NCBI GenBank assembly: GCA_964526045.1 | Contig: CAZGIF010000007.1 | Span: 39,483 to 103,482 of the forward strand | Length of the DNA: 64,000 nucleotides | DNA from: CAZGIF01 sp964526045 | GTDB taxonomy: Bacteria; Patescibacteriota; Gracilibacteria; Absconditabacterales; Absconditicoccaceae | Reading direction: 5' to 3' | In this document: piece after piece, positions 10,208 to 23,200 of the stretch | Layout of the letters: each line of letters opens with the position of its first letter | How positions within the stretch are numbered: the first letter of the stretch is position 1 | Translations under genes and position numbers: made by a program | The notes under the pieces: generated by a model | The model's database searches: none | What the model was told of the DNA's origin: nothing | Seen by the model: the letters and a program-made list of their open reading frames with translations, nothing else

Positions 10208-10927
10208 ATGCAACACAGACCAAATGTATATGACTACCTCAAAATATTTGCAATTGTGGTAATGATAATAGATCATATATGATTTTTTCTTTTCCCAGAT
10301 TTGCTGTGGCTGAGAGTGATTTGAAGATGAGCTATGCCTATTTTTCTCTTTTTGGTATGATACAATAACTCATTTCATATCAAATCATCATTAGTCATCA
10401 TTACTGTGTGATTACAAGTTCCGATTCTTATCTATGGATTTTTTTACTGATTAGATTTTCCGTTAATCCATATACTTCCCATGATTTTGTTGTCAAAATA
10501 TATATGTTGATATTTCAAAAAAATTCAACTGACTTCCATGTGAGTTTGAGCTATGTCTCTACTTTTTTGTTGCATAATGAGCGTATATCTTCGAGAGTAT
10601 ATTGACTATGGAATAATGACTTTGGCAATAGCTGTCTCGGCTTATTTTGTTCGTCAGGATAAAGTTGCATGGATATATGTTGTGATAAGCTTTGCTTGGC
10701 TTATGTTGTTGCAACAGTGATTTTGATTTTCTAATGTACAATGGTATGTGTATGGTTTGTATATGCTTGTGGTTGGGTGATGTTTGTTTTTTTTAACAAA
10801 AAAAAACCTGTCTCTTCGTACCAAGACGTTTGTAGACAGGTGAGTTTTGTTTTTTTCTAGATATGCTTTGTATATTTATATAGGACATGTTGCTTTGTTA
10901 TGAGCATATTGGTATCTAATAAATTAG
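10208..10927 (+). CDS. TraX-like integral membrane protein
   Basis: The 239-aa protein starts MQHRPNVYDYLKIFAIVVMI and continues DHIGFFLFPDLLWLRVIGRG, then MPIFLFLVGYN. This matches the N-terminus of the TraX / acyltransferase-3-like membrane family. About eight hydrophobic segments follow, with short loops. TraX acetylates F-pilin in plasmid systems, but chromosomal homologues are widespread and unassigned. The ATG at 10208 lies directly after the helicase terminator. The final residues LLGAYWYLIN run up to the stop at 10925, two bases before a minus-strand gene remnant. Confidence 0.78.
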
Positions 10928-10928
10928 T

Positions 10929-11240
10929 TTATAGTTTTTTTTGTATAGCTTTTTTTGCTTCAGCCAATACTAATTTGCGTGGTAAAATGGGCAATAGTGC
11001 AAGAAATATTTTATAATACAAAGAAAGTCAGCTTATTTTGACAAGTTTTCATGCCATCATAGCTTCATATTAATCTTGGGCAACAGTTTCAACTGAAACA
11101 GCCTGTGCAAATACAGCTGTATCTTCTAAATTTGCTACTAGTATTACGTTGTCTCCATATCTTGTCAATTAGATTGTTGTTACAAATACAGTAGATGTGA
11201 TTGTAGTTTTAATAGGAATTTTTAATCTGAGTTAAGATAT
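10929..11240 (-). pseudogene. Possible remnant of a short-chain dehydrogenase gene
   Basis: The minus frame reading down from about 11240 is interrupted by in-frame TAA codons. It contains YEAMMAGKLVKISG and LLPILPRKLVLAEAKKAIQK before a final TAA at 10929. These resemble the C-terminal end of YqjQ/DltE-type short-chain dehydrogenases. A fragment LTRYGDNVILVA further upstream resembles the end of the second beta strand of the same family, so the middle of the gene would be missing. No start or NAD-binding loop remains. The resemblance is by eye, so confidence is modest. The rest of the 10928-11324 gap shows nothing else coding. Confidence 0.4.
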
Positions 11241-11324
11241 TTTCTTAGTGAAATAGCTACGCTAGTTTTACCATTTGCTGTGTTAGCTATAGCTGAATTA
11301 TTGTTTTTACTGTAGATATTATTG

Positions 11325-12668
11325 ATGAGTTCTCCTAATCAAAATAAAAAATTATTCCATATTTTATTGGGTAATTCTCTTATTGCCAGTGTTACAAATT
11401 TCTTTGTGTGGTATGCTTTAGTTTTTTGGACATTTTTGCAAACTGAGTCTTTGATTGCTAGTTCATTAATTTGATGATTTTTTGCAATCGCAAATATGTT
11501 GACAGCACTTCATTTTGGACACATAGTTGATCATTATCCCAAACATCGTGTTATTTTGTTGTCTACTATATGATCTTTTGTTGCTTATATAGTATGATCT
11601 TTTGTATATTTTAGTACTGATCCTCTAGTATTTACAGACATTTGATCATGGCAGTTATGGGTTCTTGTTTTGGTATTAATGACTGGAACTATAGTAGGAA
11701 ATCTTCGTACTATTGCTTTATCTACTTCTGTTTCTCTTCTTTTACCTGTAGAGGATCATGCTCAAGCAAATGGAAAAATCTGAACAATGAATGGAATATG
11801 ATTCACAATGACATCAGTGTTGAGTGGTTTGGTTATAGGATATTTGTGAATGTGATGGGCAATAGTATGAGCAACAATAGTTATGGTATGTGCTATTTTG
11901 CATCTTCTAACTTTTTCTCTTCCAGAAAAACTACATTCGCTACAAAAACATGAAGATGTGCCTGTGCCTACAGAAAGTGTAAAACTTAATATCAAAGAAA
12001 CGATTGCTACTATTAATCAAATTCCAGGTCTTTTTGCATTGATTTTTTTTACCACGTTCAATAACTTTTTGTGAGGAGTGTTTATGGCTCTGATGGATCC
12101 CTACTGATTGCTTATGGTTTCCGTGCAAACGTGGGGGTTGATGTTTGGTGTATTTAGTTTGTCTTTAATTGCATGATGATTATATATTTCAAAAAAATGA
12201 CTTTGAAAAAACCCGCTTAAAACATTATTTATAGTCGATATTATATGTTGGACAACTTCTATATGGTTTACTATCCAACCTTCAATTGTCTTATTGTGCG
12301 CTGGTATGTTTGTGCGGATGTTTTTTAGTCCTTTTGCAGAAGCAGCAGAAAGTACAGTTTTACAAAAAGTTGTTCCATACGATAAGCAAGGGAGAGTTTT
12401 TGGTATTGCACAGAGTATTGAATCAATGGCGATGCCTATTACAACATTATTTATTGGTCCAATTACTCAATTGTTTTTTATACCATTTATGACTGATTGA
12501 TTAGGTGCGCAGACTATTTGACATCGATTTGGTACTGGTGATGGTCGTGGTATGGCTCTTGTGTTTATTATTGCATGAATTATATGACTTATTGTTACTC
12601 TTTTGGCATTTAGATCCAAATACTATACTATATTGACCACAAGTTATATGAAAAAACAAGATGTTTAG
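11325..12668 (+). CDS. MFS-type transporter
   Basis: The 447-aa protein has about 12 hydrophobic segments. The cytoplasmic loop after TM2, HIVDHYPKHRV, matches the G-x-x-x-D-R-x-G-R-[RK] position of major facilitator proteins. The segment GNLRTIALSTSVSLLLP and the loop KVVPYDKQGRVFGIAQ resemble the macrolide-efflux-like (MefA/enterobactin exporter) branch, in which this second signature is typical. Start at the ATG at 11325; an in-frame TAG lies 12 bp upstream. It is convergent with the SulP gene with 13 bp between the stops. It is likely a drug or metabolite exporter; the substrate is unknown. Confidence 0.85.
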
Positions 12669-12681
12669 TTTGAAGTGTCTA

Positions 12682-14223
12682 TTATTTTTTTATTGGTAAT
12701 TTTCTAATAGTAGTTGCACTATTCATGAGTGCAAGACAGTTTTCTCATGCATTGGTTATTGTTACTTTTTTGTCAGCTTTTTTGTATCTTTTGACAAGAC
12801 TATCCAAAGCTTCCATAGCAGAAAAATCCATAACTTTTGCGTGCTGTAGATCAAGAACTATATTTTTTGGGTCTGACTGGACATCAAAGAGAGATTTGAA
12901 GTTTTCTATCGATCCGAAGAATATAAGTCAGTGTATATTGTATGTTTTCTGATCTTTTTGTTCCGATGATGTCATACTAATCGCTTTCCCTTTTTCCCGT
13001 GCAAAAATCAATGCAGCCAATAATACTCACAAAATAACAGCAGTTGCGAGATCAAAGAAAATAGTAACAAAACTTACAACTGCTATCACAGCGATATCTT
13101 TGGTCGGTACTTTTCCTTTGTATTTGAGAGTTTCTCGTTCAAAGGTGGAAATAACTACCATAAACATCAATCACACGAGACTTGCAAGTGGTATTGCGTT
13201 GACTACAGGTGCTGCAAAGAGCAAGAAGAAGAGGAGTGCACAGGCAGCTACCAGACCAGATAGTTTGGTTCTTCATCCTGATTTGATGTTGATGATGGAT
13301 TGTCAAATCATTGCATCTCATCACATTCCTCACAAAAATCAGTTAAGTACATTTGCAGCTCATTGTGCTATGTATTCTTTGTTCATTTTTCATTTGGTGT
13401 CTGTCATATCATCTAGTACTTTGAGTGTCAATGTTGCTTCTGTGAGTCACACAAGTGCAGCTACAAGCGCATAAGGGAATATAATACGTAATGTTTCTCG
13501 ATTTCGTGGTATATTCGGTATTCCAAAGCTTGGTAATGATCATGAAAGTGCTTCTCAAGCGAAGTCTTGTACAGTTCTCAAGGCATAGATGTCAAAGTAT
13601 GACAAAACTACTGAGACGATTGTGATTGATCAAATAGCTACCAACGTAGAAGGAATTGCTTTTGTTATTTTTGGGAATCGTTGAATGATTCACATAGTAA
13701 TCAATACAAATAATCACATTATTCACAAATCGATCAACGGCAACCGTGTCTGTTGCATTGTTTCTATTCAGTTGATAATGACTGTTTCTTTGACCATAAA
13801 TTGATCGAATTGCGCCAAGAAAATTACTATCGCAAGTCAGTTAAGAAATCACAAAACCACAGAATAAGGAATGATACTTGTGTATTTTCAGGTCTTAAAA
13901 AATCCTAATACAAGTTGGATAACTCAAATCAATACAACAGTTGCAAAAAGATAATCCAGACTGTATTGTGCGACCAGAGGAGCTATCACGATGGCGATTG
14001 CTGCTGTCGATGAACTTATCATTCATGGTCTTCATGTGAGCAATGCTGCAACTATACCGATCACTATAGCAGTTTGTAGACTGATGAGTGGACTAACTCA
14101 TGCAACAAATGCGAATGCTACAGCTTCTGGTATAAGGGCTAATGCAACAGTTATTCATGATAAAATGTCATCTTTGATTTGTTTTTTCTTTTTGGGAAAT
14201 CAGGCAAATAGTCGTTTTAACAT
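12682..14223 (-). CDS. SulP-family anion transporter with STAS domain
   Basis: The 513-aa protein begins MLKRLFAGFPKKKKQIKDDI and then has the SulP signature LIPEAVAFAFVAGVSP, about a dozen membrane segments and a C-terminal STAS domain (VLDLQHAKVMDFSAMEAL, about residues 440-500). SulP proteins carry sulfate, bicarbonate or dicarboxylates; the substrate is not readable. The length is close to compact bacterial family members. TGA glycines occur in nearly every membrane helix, for example FLGGMGGDAMIGQS. It is convergent with the MFS gene. Confidence 0.93.
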
Positions 14224-14273
14224 TGAGGACAAAAATAAGTAGTAAAATAACTTTTTAAAGAAACATACACACA

Positions 14274-14305
14274 AGACGCTGTCAGTCTTCCGACTAACAG
14301 CGTCT
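14274..14305 (-). terminator. Strong hairpin downstream of the HD-domain gene
   Basis: The arms AGACGCTGT and ACAGCGTCT (9 bp) continue across one C/A mismatch into AGTC / GACT around a TTCC loop, giving a stem of about 14 bp. On the minus strand it is followed by a moderately T-rich stretch, so it can terminate transcripts from the 14413-18189 gene. The neighbouring 14306-14412 and 14224-14273 sequence shows nothing else. Confidence 0.6.
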
Positions 14306-14412
14306 AATTATGAGTTGTATTATGTTTTTAGAGTATAGAAACATTGTGTGTTTGCAAATGCAAAACAAACTGTTACGTAAAGAATAACTAACTATTGCAA
14401 GATATAAAAAAT

Positions 14413-17400
14413 CTATTGAATCTTTCTTAGCGATTCTCCAATCTTTTGAAGACTTTCTTGTATCTGATTTGAAAACCCAGTTTTTTCTCTATTAAAGGAC
14501 TCTGAGAATGCATCGTATGTTGATCAATCTACAAGTGTGAATAGCTTGAGAATAGCAAAAAATGTCTCAGGCTCACAGTGATTGCGTATAGCATGAGATC
14601 TGATATTATTTGCTATTATTTCAATATCTTTTGTGTCTCATGTACTTGAGAAGATATTTAGCATTAAGTCCTGATCTACAATAGCTATTACTCGTCGTAT
14701 TTCTCTGCGAGAGTATCACATTGTTTCCATTATATTGTAGATCATTGCCTTGGATACCTCATGTTGTAAGTCATTGTTCCCTAATGTATTTAGAGCATAT
14801 CCCTTTCCTATATCATGAAGAACGATACAAAGTCTCATGATTTCGTGACTAATTCATGATCATTTTGGGAAAAGTTCTTGTTGTTTCTCATCAGATAATG
14901 TTGCGAATATTTTCTCATAATTTTTCAAAACAGAGAGTGTATGTTCTCATAAAATATTGTTTTTCTCATCAACTCATGTTTCTTGATCAAAGTGTTGTTT
15001 AAAGAAATTATTCTCTTTGAAGATATTCATAATTAGTTTTGCATTATCTTCTGGGTTATCGAGACTAATTGTGAGAGCTTCTTTGACTGTTTTTATATGG
15101 TCTATATTTTTTTCTATCCATTGCGTACTTTCTTGGTTAAATATATCAGGAATACTTACTTTGGTTGGTGGATTGAGTAATAGTTTTTTGTTTTTTTCAA
15201 CGAAGCTATCAGTTGTAAGAATATCTTCTCATGATTCGTTAAATACTTTTTTATACGATCACATACGAATGATCTCAAAAAACAATCTTTCACAGTACTG
15301 CGTGTCAGTATGTTTATTTTTTTTGGTAATAAAGCTATCAATACGTTGTCGTCAAACACTATGTCTGATTTCATATTCATCTTTATGAGATAAATAGAAA
15401 CCTCTTGATTCGTCAATAAATTGAGAGCAACTTACTTCGTATGAGCTAGATACAGAGAGCGGATTATATCATTCTATTAGTGATGGATCATTGAAGTTTT
15501 CTATATGTTTTTCTTTTTTTTGTTTTGAATATGTTCTATGTAAGTCTTGATGATCTTTGATAACAATTTGTAGATCACCAAATTTATTGCTTATATGTTC
15601 TCATAATATTTTTTGAGGTGTAGTGTCATTATCTCATGCTTCAATGATTCAAAAATCCGTCCCATAGTAAGTTTCATCATAAGTGCTATTTTTTCAATTG
15701 ATCTCTGGTGCACAAATTCAGTTTGTCGAATAAGAAGAAAGATACTCTGATGTGACTCATTTCATAATGTCTCACTCAGAGAGAATAAATTCTCAATTGA
15801 TTATTGCCTGATTATTTGCATTTGCAATAGCATTATTTGATAGTTCTAGCAGATGCGAGAAACTTTTGACTCAATACGGTTTGAGCATTCGTTTTGCTAT
15901 AGTCTCGCTTGGTTTTTTTTGAGGAGAACAGTACAATGCATCAAAAACTTGCTGATATGTGATTCAAATATTTTCAATTGTTATTTCTTGTATTGGTTTA
16001 TACGCAAGACAACTAGTAATAAGTATTGTCTCACAAAATTTAATAAAAAGAAAAAAATAATACTTTTCTGACTGAGTTAATGTCTCGATCCCTTTTGTTC
16101 TGATAATCTCGGTCAACTCGTCTCATTCATCAATGATTGCTACAATATCTTTTATATTTTCAGGAGAGGAGTTTATCAGTGTTTTGAGAGAATCAACATA
16201 GAAAATTTCTCTTACTTTTTCATAGTCATCTTTGTTTTTAAGTACAGAAAGAATATGACACCTTGAATTTCAGGTACCTTCAATTTTTCTATCAAACACC
16301 TCTTTTGAGTTTGTATGTTGAAAAATACAATTCACTTCAAAAACAGGAAATGAGTTGTACCTAAAATAATCCGTAATGGATATTATAATGTTTTTTGCAT
16401 TGGGGTTATTGTGAAGTTGTTGGATAAGATTTTGTTTTATTGCTTGTATCTCTGGAGATGTGTTTTCATAAAGCACTTTGGCAATATCAATAATATTAGT
16501 AATATGATCAATGTTGTTGCGCATAGATTCTGCTACTAGTTCTAGATATGGCAATTTAGAATCTCGTTTGCCAGCTTTTATATGGTCAGCAAAAAAACTA
16601 ACATCAACTCATGTATCTATTATTTTTGTTCTAAGAGTAATTGCTGATTCATAAAAATCAGGATATACGTCTTTGATAAATACTCGTATTTCTTCTAAGT
16701 ATATTCATAATATTTTTCAATATTCTCATTCAGTTCAGCGTCAATCTCAACCTCATTGAGAATTCAATGTTTTTCCTATATTATCTAACCCTCTATATAT
16801 GATTTCATGGTTCATCTTTTGAGTATACCTTAAGCTATCTGTATATTTCTCTAATTCAATTCTTTGAACATTTGTCTTTTCCAAAAAAAGAGTTTTACAT
16901 CAAATATTTAACAACACCGTATCAAGAATAAAATGACTATATCGTTCTTCAATATTCTCGATTTGTCTTGATTTCATAAAGCTTTGTATTCATTGTTTTG
17001 TGCTTCTTGTCATAAGTACTTGTTTTAGGACAGTGTCTGATAGTGTGTTTATTCGTTCCATTCATGAGCTATTATACAGTTCTTCTATATCAGAAAAGTA
17101 AACTATAGAATAATTTAATGAATTCTCTTGCTGCATATCTGATCTTAGAATTATATTTTTGAAATCAATATACTTTTCATGGTTATCCAAAAACAGTCAA
17201 AATAGTAGTGAAATGTTTTTTTTATGATGTTCTCAAAAAAATGAGTACTTAGTTAATAAGTTTGTATTAGTAGACATACTATCAACAAATCATGGGAAAA
17301 AGTCATTCATAACAGTCGCTATTTGATCATCATCTAAGTTTTTTTCATCTCAAGCTAGATAAATATCATTTATTTGTTTTAAATATGTTCAAATGTATAC

Positions 17401-18189
17401 GTTTTTGGATGTATTATCATTTCATCATATTAATATACAGCTAAGTGATTTTATGTTTTTATATTTTATATATTTATCAAAAGTCTCAAGAATAACTGGA
17501 TGTACTTTTTCTAGACCACTAACGCTTAAATTATAATAAGGGTATCATTCAAAAGATAGTTGTGTATTATCTAGAGATAGAAGACTCTTTATGATATTAG
17601 GATCTTTTTCACATAGTCATTGGATTAGTGCAAGTTCTGATCTGGTTTTGACTACTCATTTTTCGATAAGGAGTCTGACTGACTGATTATTTCATGCCTT
17701 AAAAATATTGCTATAAAAATAATACAACTGACTTCTTACTGAATCAAATGCTATTTTTTGGTTTTCTTCATCACTGATAAAAATACAATCTTCATCTGCT
17801 TTGAGTGACTTTATAGCATCAATTGTTTGTTGATTGAGCTGGTTTTCTATAATTAAACTGCTGAATGTTTTTACTGAATCATATGAGCTAAAATATGTAT
17901 ATGCTTTTTTTCATAATCCTTCTATAGTCATATCTAATATTTGATATGGTGTGTTATCGTCTTCGATTTCATCAAATATTGTTATTATCTCTACTATTGT
18001 GCCAATTCACTTTTCCGTAATTACTGAGGAATCTCAAGTACTTATTATTTTTTTGAATAACAATATTTGTTCTTGTGTCTCGAACGATTCAATTGCATCG
18101 TTTATCTTTGTCTCTATTTTTTTGTTTGTTTTATTAGTAGCAAGGTTTATATCCAAGGTTGTTTTATAATTTGGGAATTTTTCATTCAT
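14413..18189 (-). CDS. Giant HD-domain protein (1258 aa), otherwise unknown
   Basis: A continuous 1258-codon frame under the UGA-Gly code, starting MNEKFPNYKTTLDINLATNK at 18189. The only domain I recognise is near the C-terminus: GEHTLSVLKNYEKIF (first His), RLCIVLHDIGKGY with the HD pair at about residue 1125, LQHEVSKAMI and IVDQDL. That is the H...HD...D metal pattern of HD phosphohydrolases, which cleave nucleotides, cyclic nucleotides or phosphodiesters. The first 1000 residues are helical, Asn/Ile/Lys-rich and lack signal or membrane segments. It is followed by the hairpin at 14274 and preceded by the HExxH gene 80 bp upstream on the same strand, so they may form an operon. The N-terminal function is unknown. 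Confidence 0.8.
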
Positions 18190-18270
18190 GACTTTAATGA
18201 GATAGTTAAATTATAATTTTTATACGTCATAAATTTTTCTTATTGATTTTTTATAGTAGAAGAAATCTTA

Positions 18271-20076
18271 CTATCTATTTATATTTTCCAACACGCTAAT
18301 TAGACTTTCCCATTGGTTGTTTGGTGTTACCGCAAAGAGTGTTAGTATTTTTTCTCTTATGTCTTTTCAGTCTGTACCATATGCTAGTTGATCTCTGACT
18401 TTTGCATTTACAAACTGTGTATCGTTGTTTTGAGTTTTATGTACTCTTTTCATTATTTTTTGAGCATAGCTTTCAAAACTACTGTTTGTGGTTTTTTTCT
18501 TCGGAAGAAGTTTATATATTCTCTTTCATACAATAAGAAGATTTTTACGTTTTTCGTCAAACGCTAATGAATCTTTTATATTATCTGGTGTTTTTTCTAA
18601 ATCAGCAGAATAGTCATAAAGTCATCACATATTTTTTGGTCTAGTGAGAATTCTTTCCATATCTTTGTACTCGCTACCATCTCTTATATAAGCTATAATC
18701 TCATCAGATAGCCTTTTGGTAAATTTATCTACTTGATTGTTTGAAACATAAGGAAATAAAATCTCATTGAGCATATGTTGATACTCGTGATTATAAGTAC
18801 TCAATGAATTAGGTCAGACCATTATCGGAATTTGACTACAAAGAGTCTGCATCTTAAATCCTCATACCCTCTCTGATGTTTCTTTATCATTGTTTAGCTC
18901 ATGGATGGCTTGAACAGTTTGAAGTGGTGCAGTCAAGATTAATCATAACGGACAGGATACGAGTGAACAGCTATTTGTGTCATTTAGTTTTTGTAAATGT
19001 CTATTAGTTTGGAATTGGTTTCTAAATTCTGATTTCTGTGTTGTTAAATTAGTATAAACCAATCAAGCAATATCATTTTTATATTGTTTCTGCTCTTTGT
19101 ATGCAGTAGAGGATATATCTGATAGTCTTTTTATTTTGCTAATTATTGAAGTAATATCGTCGTATGACATATATTTTGTATGCGGTTTTATTTTTTTCAA
19201 TATTTCTCATATGTCTATTATATGCTCAGAATGTTCATATGTCACTTGAGTATGTATTTCTTGAATACAATTAATAAAACTCATAGTACGATCAATTATT
19301 TTCTTTTGTATGTCTCTACGTACTTCATCTACTTTATTTCGTTGAACTTTTGATATACTAATATCCTTTTTTAATGCTTTGGATAATAAAATTTCTCAAT
19401 AATCGTAGTCATAGAAAAGAGGTTCTATAAGGCTTCCATTAATTGAACTTGAAAGAGTGTTTTCTAGTTCTAGAACTTTTTTTCTAAATGTGCTCAAAGA
19501 CTTAGTTCCCAAATTTTCTCCTTCAAAAATCAAATGATAGTATTTGAATAATATAGGTGTTTGGTTGTCCCTTTTTTGATAGTCTCCTAAAAAAGCAGTC
19601 TGTTTTACTTCATAAACAATATCTAAATATTTTTTCATTTTATCTAGTCCATTATTTGTGTCATCAAATTTTATTCATGCCATAATAAAAAAATCACATG
19701 CTAGTACTAGTATCTCAGCATCAATTTCTTCATTATATCTTATATTTTTTAAGAAATTCTTGTAACTAATATTTAGCCAATTTTCACTACAATAATTATC
19801 CCATAGATATATATTGCAGAGGGTAGTGAATGTGTCATATGTTAATTCTTTATGACTATCGAAAAGTAATGAAACTTTAGAAAGCAATTGTTCTATTTTA
19901 CTGTTGTTTGTTCCTTTTGAGAGTTCTTTTTCTCATAATTGGCTAAGAAATTCTTCAACGTTGAATGTTGGATGGTTTTTTTTTAAGCTAGCAATTGTAT
20001 GTTTAATTCATGAATTAGCATTTATGTCAGTTGTATTGTTTTTTGTTTTTTCTCAGCCGGAAGACCACAATCTCAT
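18271..20076 (-). CDS. Large HExxH-motif protein (601 aa), unknown
   Basis: Starts MRLWSSGGEKTKNNTTDIN at the ATG at 20076 behind AAAAAGT, and runs 601 codons with 10-15 TGA glycines. At about residues 428-436 it has YNHEYQHMLNEIL (HExxH), followed some 25 residues later by SDEIIAYIRDGSEY, which provides a plausible third zinc ligand. This is the arrangement of gluzincin-like metallopeptidases. No signal peptide or membrane span is evident. It is divergent from the giant GHKL gene at 20255, and 179 bp separates the two starts. That GHKL protein also carries a C-terminal HExxH. The substrate is unknown. Confidence 0.72.
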
Positions 20077-20254
20077 TACTTTTTAAGAAACTAAATGCTT
20101 GTTTTTACTATTATATCCATGTTGTATAATAAAAACAAATTTCGTCAGTTTTTTTGTTTCAATAAAATAGATCATCTGTTTATATACTAAGTTTTTTGCA
20201 ATTATTTCATGATTTGTTTATTATTAAACTAACTTATTTTATTTTATTTTGGCT

Positions 20255-23200
20255 ATGAAGAATATTTCTTCTCGTTCTAAAGAATTTGTTACACTTGTTC
20301 CTCAAGAGCATACTAACTTTAACGAAATCGACTATGAATTGCTGATAAAGTATCTCACACAGTATCACACCAAGAATTCATTGCTACTCGATCAAAAGAC
20401 CTTGATTGATCATTATGCAAACTTTCTAAAAGAGTGTACCATTGACCCATCACTCAAAAAAACTCTAGAATCAATAAAATGATCTCCTGATATAGAACAA
20501 ACGATCAATAATCAATGAGAGAAATCCTTAATTCATTGGTTATCAGAACTTATATCAAACGCTGTTGATGCTTGTTGAGATTCTCGCGATAGTGTATGAA
20601 GATTTGGGCAAGGATGAATGCAGATTTGGTGACTTATGAATCAAAAACCATGAGCAACTGTCGTCTATACTAGCAAAAATGAATGACAAGAACCAATGCG
20701 AGTCAAAATGGAAACAAAAGACGGTAAGAAACTGATTTCATCAGGAACAAGTAGAAAAGAATGATATGATCCAAAAAATGAAAATACTACTTATTTCAAG
20801 GAAAGAGTCTGAACAACATGTCAGATAAATATACCAGAAGAGCATTCTCTCACTCAAGAAGAGCAGTCAGCATTTGTTTGATATCTTGAAGAAAAATATA
20901 AATATAGCAAAATACCTATCCTCATAAGGCAATGATGAAAAAAATCAATAATATGAAAGAAAAGTACCCAACATATAGATGAAAAAGATAAAGAAAAAAA
21001 AGTCATTGTTGATATTTGACCTACTGGTATAAGAATACGAGATCAATGATCAGGGATGGATGCACAAACAATAGCAACAGCACTTCTTTTGCCAAAATCT
21101 AGCGCAGGAAAAAATGATCCATCACATGACCCTCAAGAGACAACAATGGTTACAGTTGATAAACATCACTGAACTTCTTGACATCTTGTCACCAAATATA
21201 TCAATGGAAACTTTCACTTCCCAACTAGCACATGTGACTTTGTTGTAGGGAATACTGTGATTAGTAGTTTGGATTTTTCTATGATGACATGATCTATTCG
21301 TCAATGAATTATCCTACCAGCTGCGATATCTCTGACCGAAGACAAAAAGAATATTTCCCTCACACCATTTTTGTATCAATGCCGACACAAACTCCTTGCG
21401 GATTGTCTAGAGCTAAAAGACCTCAGTCAAAAAAAACAACAATGTGAATTTCTCTTGCGTTCGTTAGATATTCTAGCACAGAGACAATCTCCACCTATAC
21501 CTCTTGCTATTAACAAACTTCAAGATTTGATTTCTCCTCTTTTGGACGATCTCCGCAACCATTGAGTAACAGTTTTTCCTCACAATGAAGAGATCTATGA
21601 TAGCTTATGATCTGATAGCAAGAAAGACTGTCTTATGCTTCCTGCATCATGTATAGGTGTTTGGAACATTTCAAATATCCCCGCAATGCTTCCACATGCA
21701 ACAAAACTTGATATACACTATCAGCTTGAAAATCCGTCAGTCTCATTTTTTCGTTATCCATTTGATCCTGCATCTCAAGCATGACAACGTGGATATATCT
21801 ATATCAAGGATAGAAAAGATAAGGTTATTGCTGTATGCGTAGACAGTAATGCAAATCTTGACGATCTCCAAACTCGTACCATTCTCAATATTGCAATCAA
21901 TCTCAATGTATCGTATGAGACACCAGGATCGACTGTCTCGTATGGTAAAATTGGTGAAAAAAAGAAAGAACAAGAAAAAGCGCAAGAACAAGAAAAAGCG
22001 CAAGAACAAGAAAAAGCGCAAGAAAATTGAAACAATACTTCATTGTGAGACAACGATAGACCGTCTCAAAGCATACAGCCAAAAGTTGTACATCGTCTTA
22101 CACAAGAAAGACTCAATAGCATAATAAACAATACTATTATTACTGACGAAAAACTTAATAATATTGTTGAACAAAAAAAAGAAATTCTCCTAACTCGTTC
22201 ACGAGATACAGAATTGACGGATGATCACGTAGCATTTATGTTGTGGAGTGGTTTTCACGACATTTCATCTATCTATATTTCTATTCAAAAGCAATATTGT
22301 GATGCTATCAAAAGCATGGATAATACTCAAAAAAAAGCATTAATCCATGCAAGTACAATAGTTGCATCGCAACCAGATCTCAATACTATCATACCACACA
22401 TAATTGATGTGGTTTCTTCTGACACAAACTGATCACTTTGTGCGATGATTGATGAATTGCCACGTCATAGTGATGCCATCCTACTTGCAAAGATGAAATC
22501 ACTCAAAGATGACCCATCCAAACAACAAGAATATACGAATATGGCATGGAAATGCCCTCATCTTTGGGCAATTTGCGAAGAAGCAAAAACATTTAATGAA
22601 CGCAGAAAAGATTTTTCAATCCGTATGCTCAAAAACAAATCAGGGCATCGAAATATGATTTATGATCCAAAAAACAATGAAAATCTATATTGTCTAGATA
22701 CTACTCTCGAAAGATTCAATAAAGTACACAAATTTGAGAACTGAAATCTCTTAATATCAGATAGAAATAAAGGAAATGAGGTATATTGGATATATAATCC
22801 TGAGACAAAAACTAGAGAGAAAATGAATATTGATTGATATGGAGAATATGATAAAATATTGTTTCAATCATTTTATGGTTGAAATATGTTAATAAAAGTA
22901 GATGATAAAGGAAAAAAATCACTATGTATATATAATCCTGAGACAAAGGGTAGTGAAAAAATACTTATTGATTGATTTGAAGAATTTGATGAAATATGAT
23001 ATGAAAAAAAGCTTTTGAATTGAGATCTATTAATATGTACAAAAAATAAAGGAAAAAAATCACTATGTATATATAATCCTGAGACAAAGGGTAGTGAAAA
23101 NNNNNNNNNNNNNNNNNNNNNNNNNNNNNNNNNNNNNNNNNNNNNNNNNNNNNNNNNNNNNNNNNNNNNNNNNNNNNNNNNNNNNNNNNNNNNNNNNNNN

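Noticed and set aside
9446..10282. Acidic Glu/Asp/Val/Gln-rich ORF of about 278 codons on the plus strand
   Set aside because: It is a shifted frame of the helicase's Gly/Arg/Ser tail; the TGA-as-glycine frame gives the helicase continuing in register to a TAA and a terminator.
13139..13333. Plus- and minus-strand short ORFs within the SulP gene
   Set aside because: They overlap a full-length SulP frame with all membrane helices and the STAS domain, so they are out-of-frame shadows.
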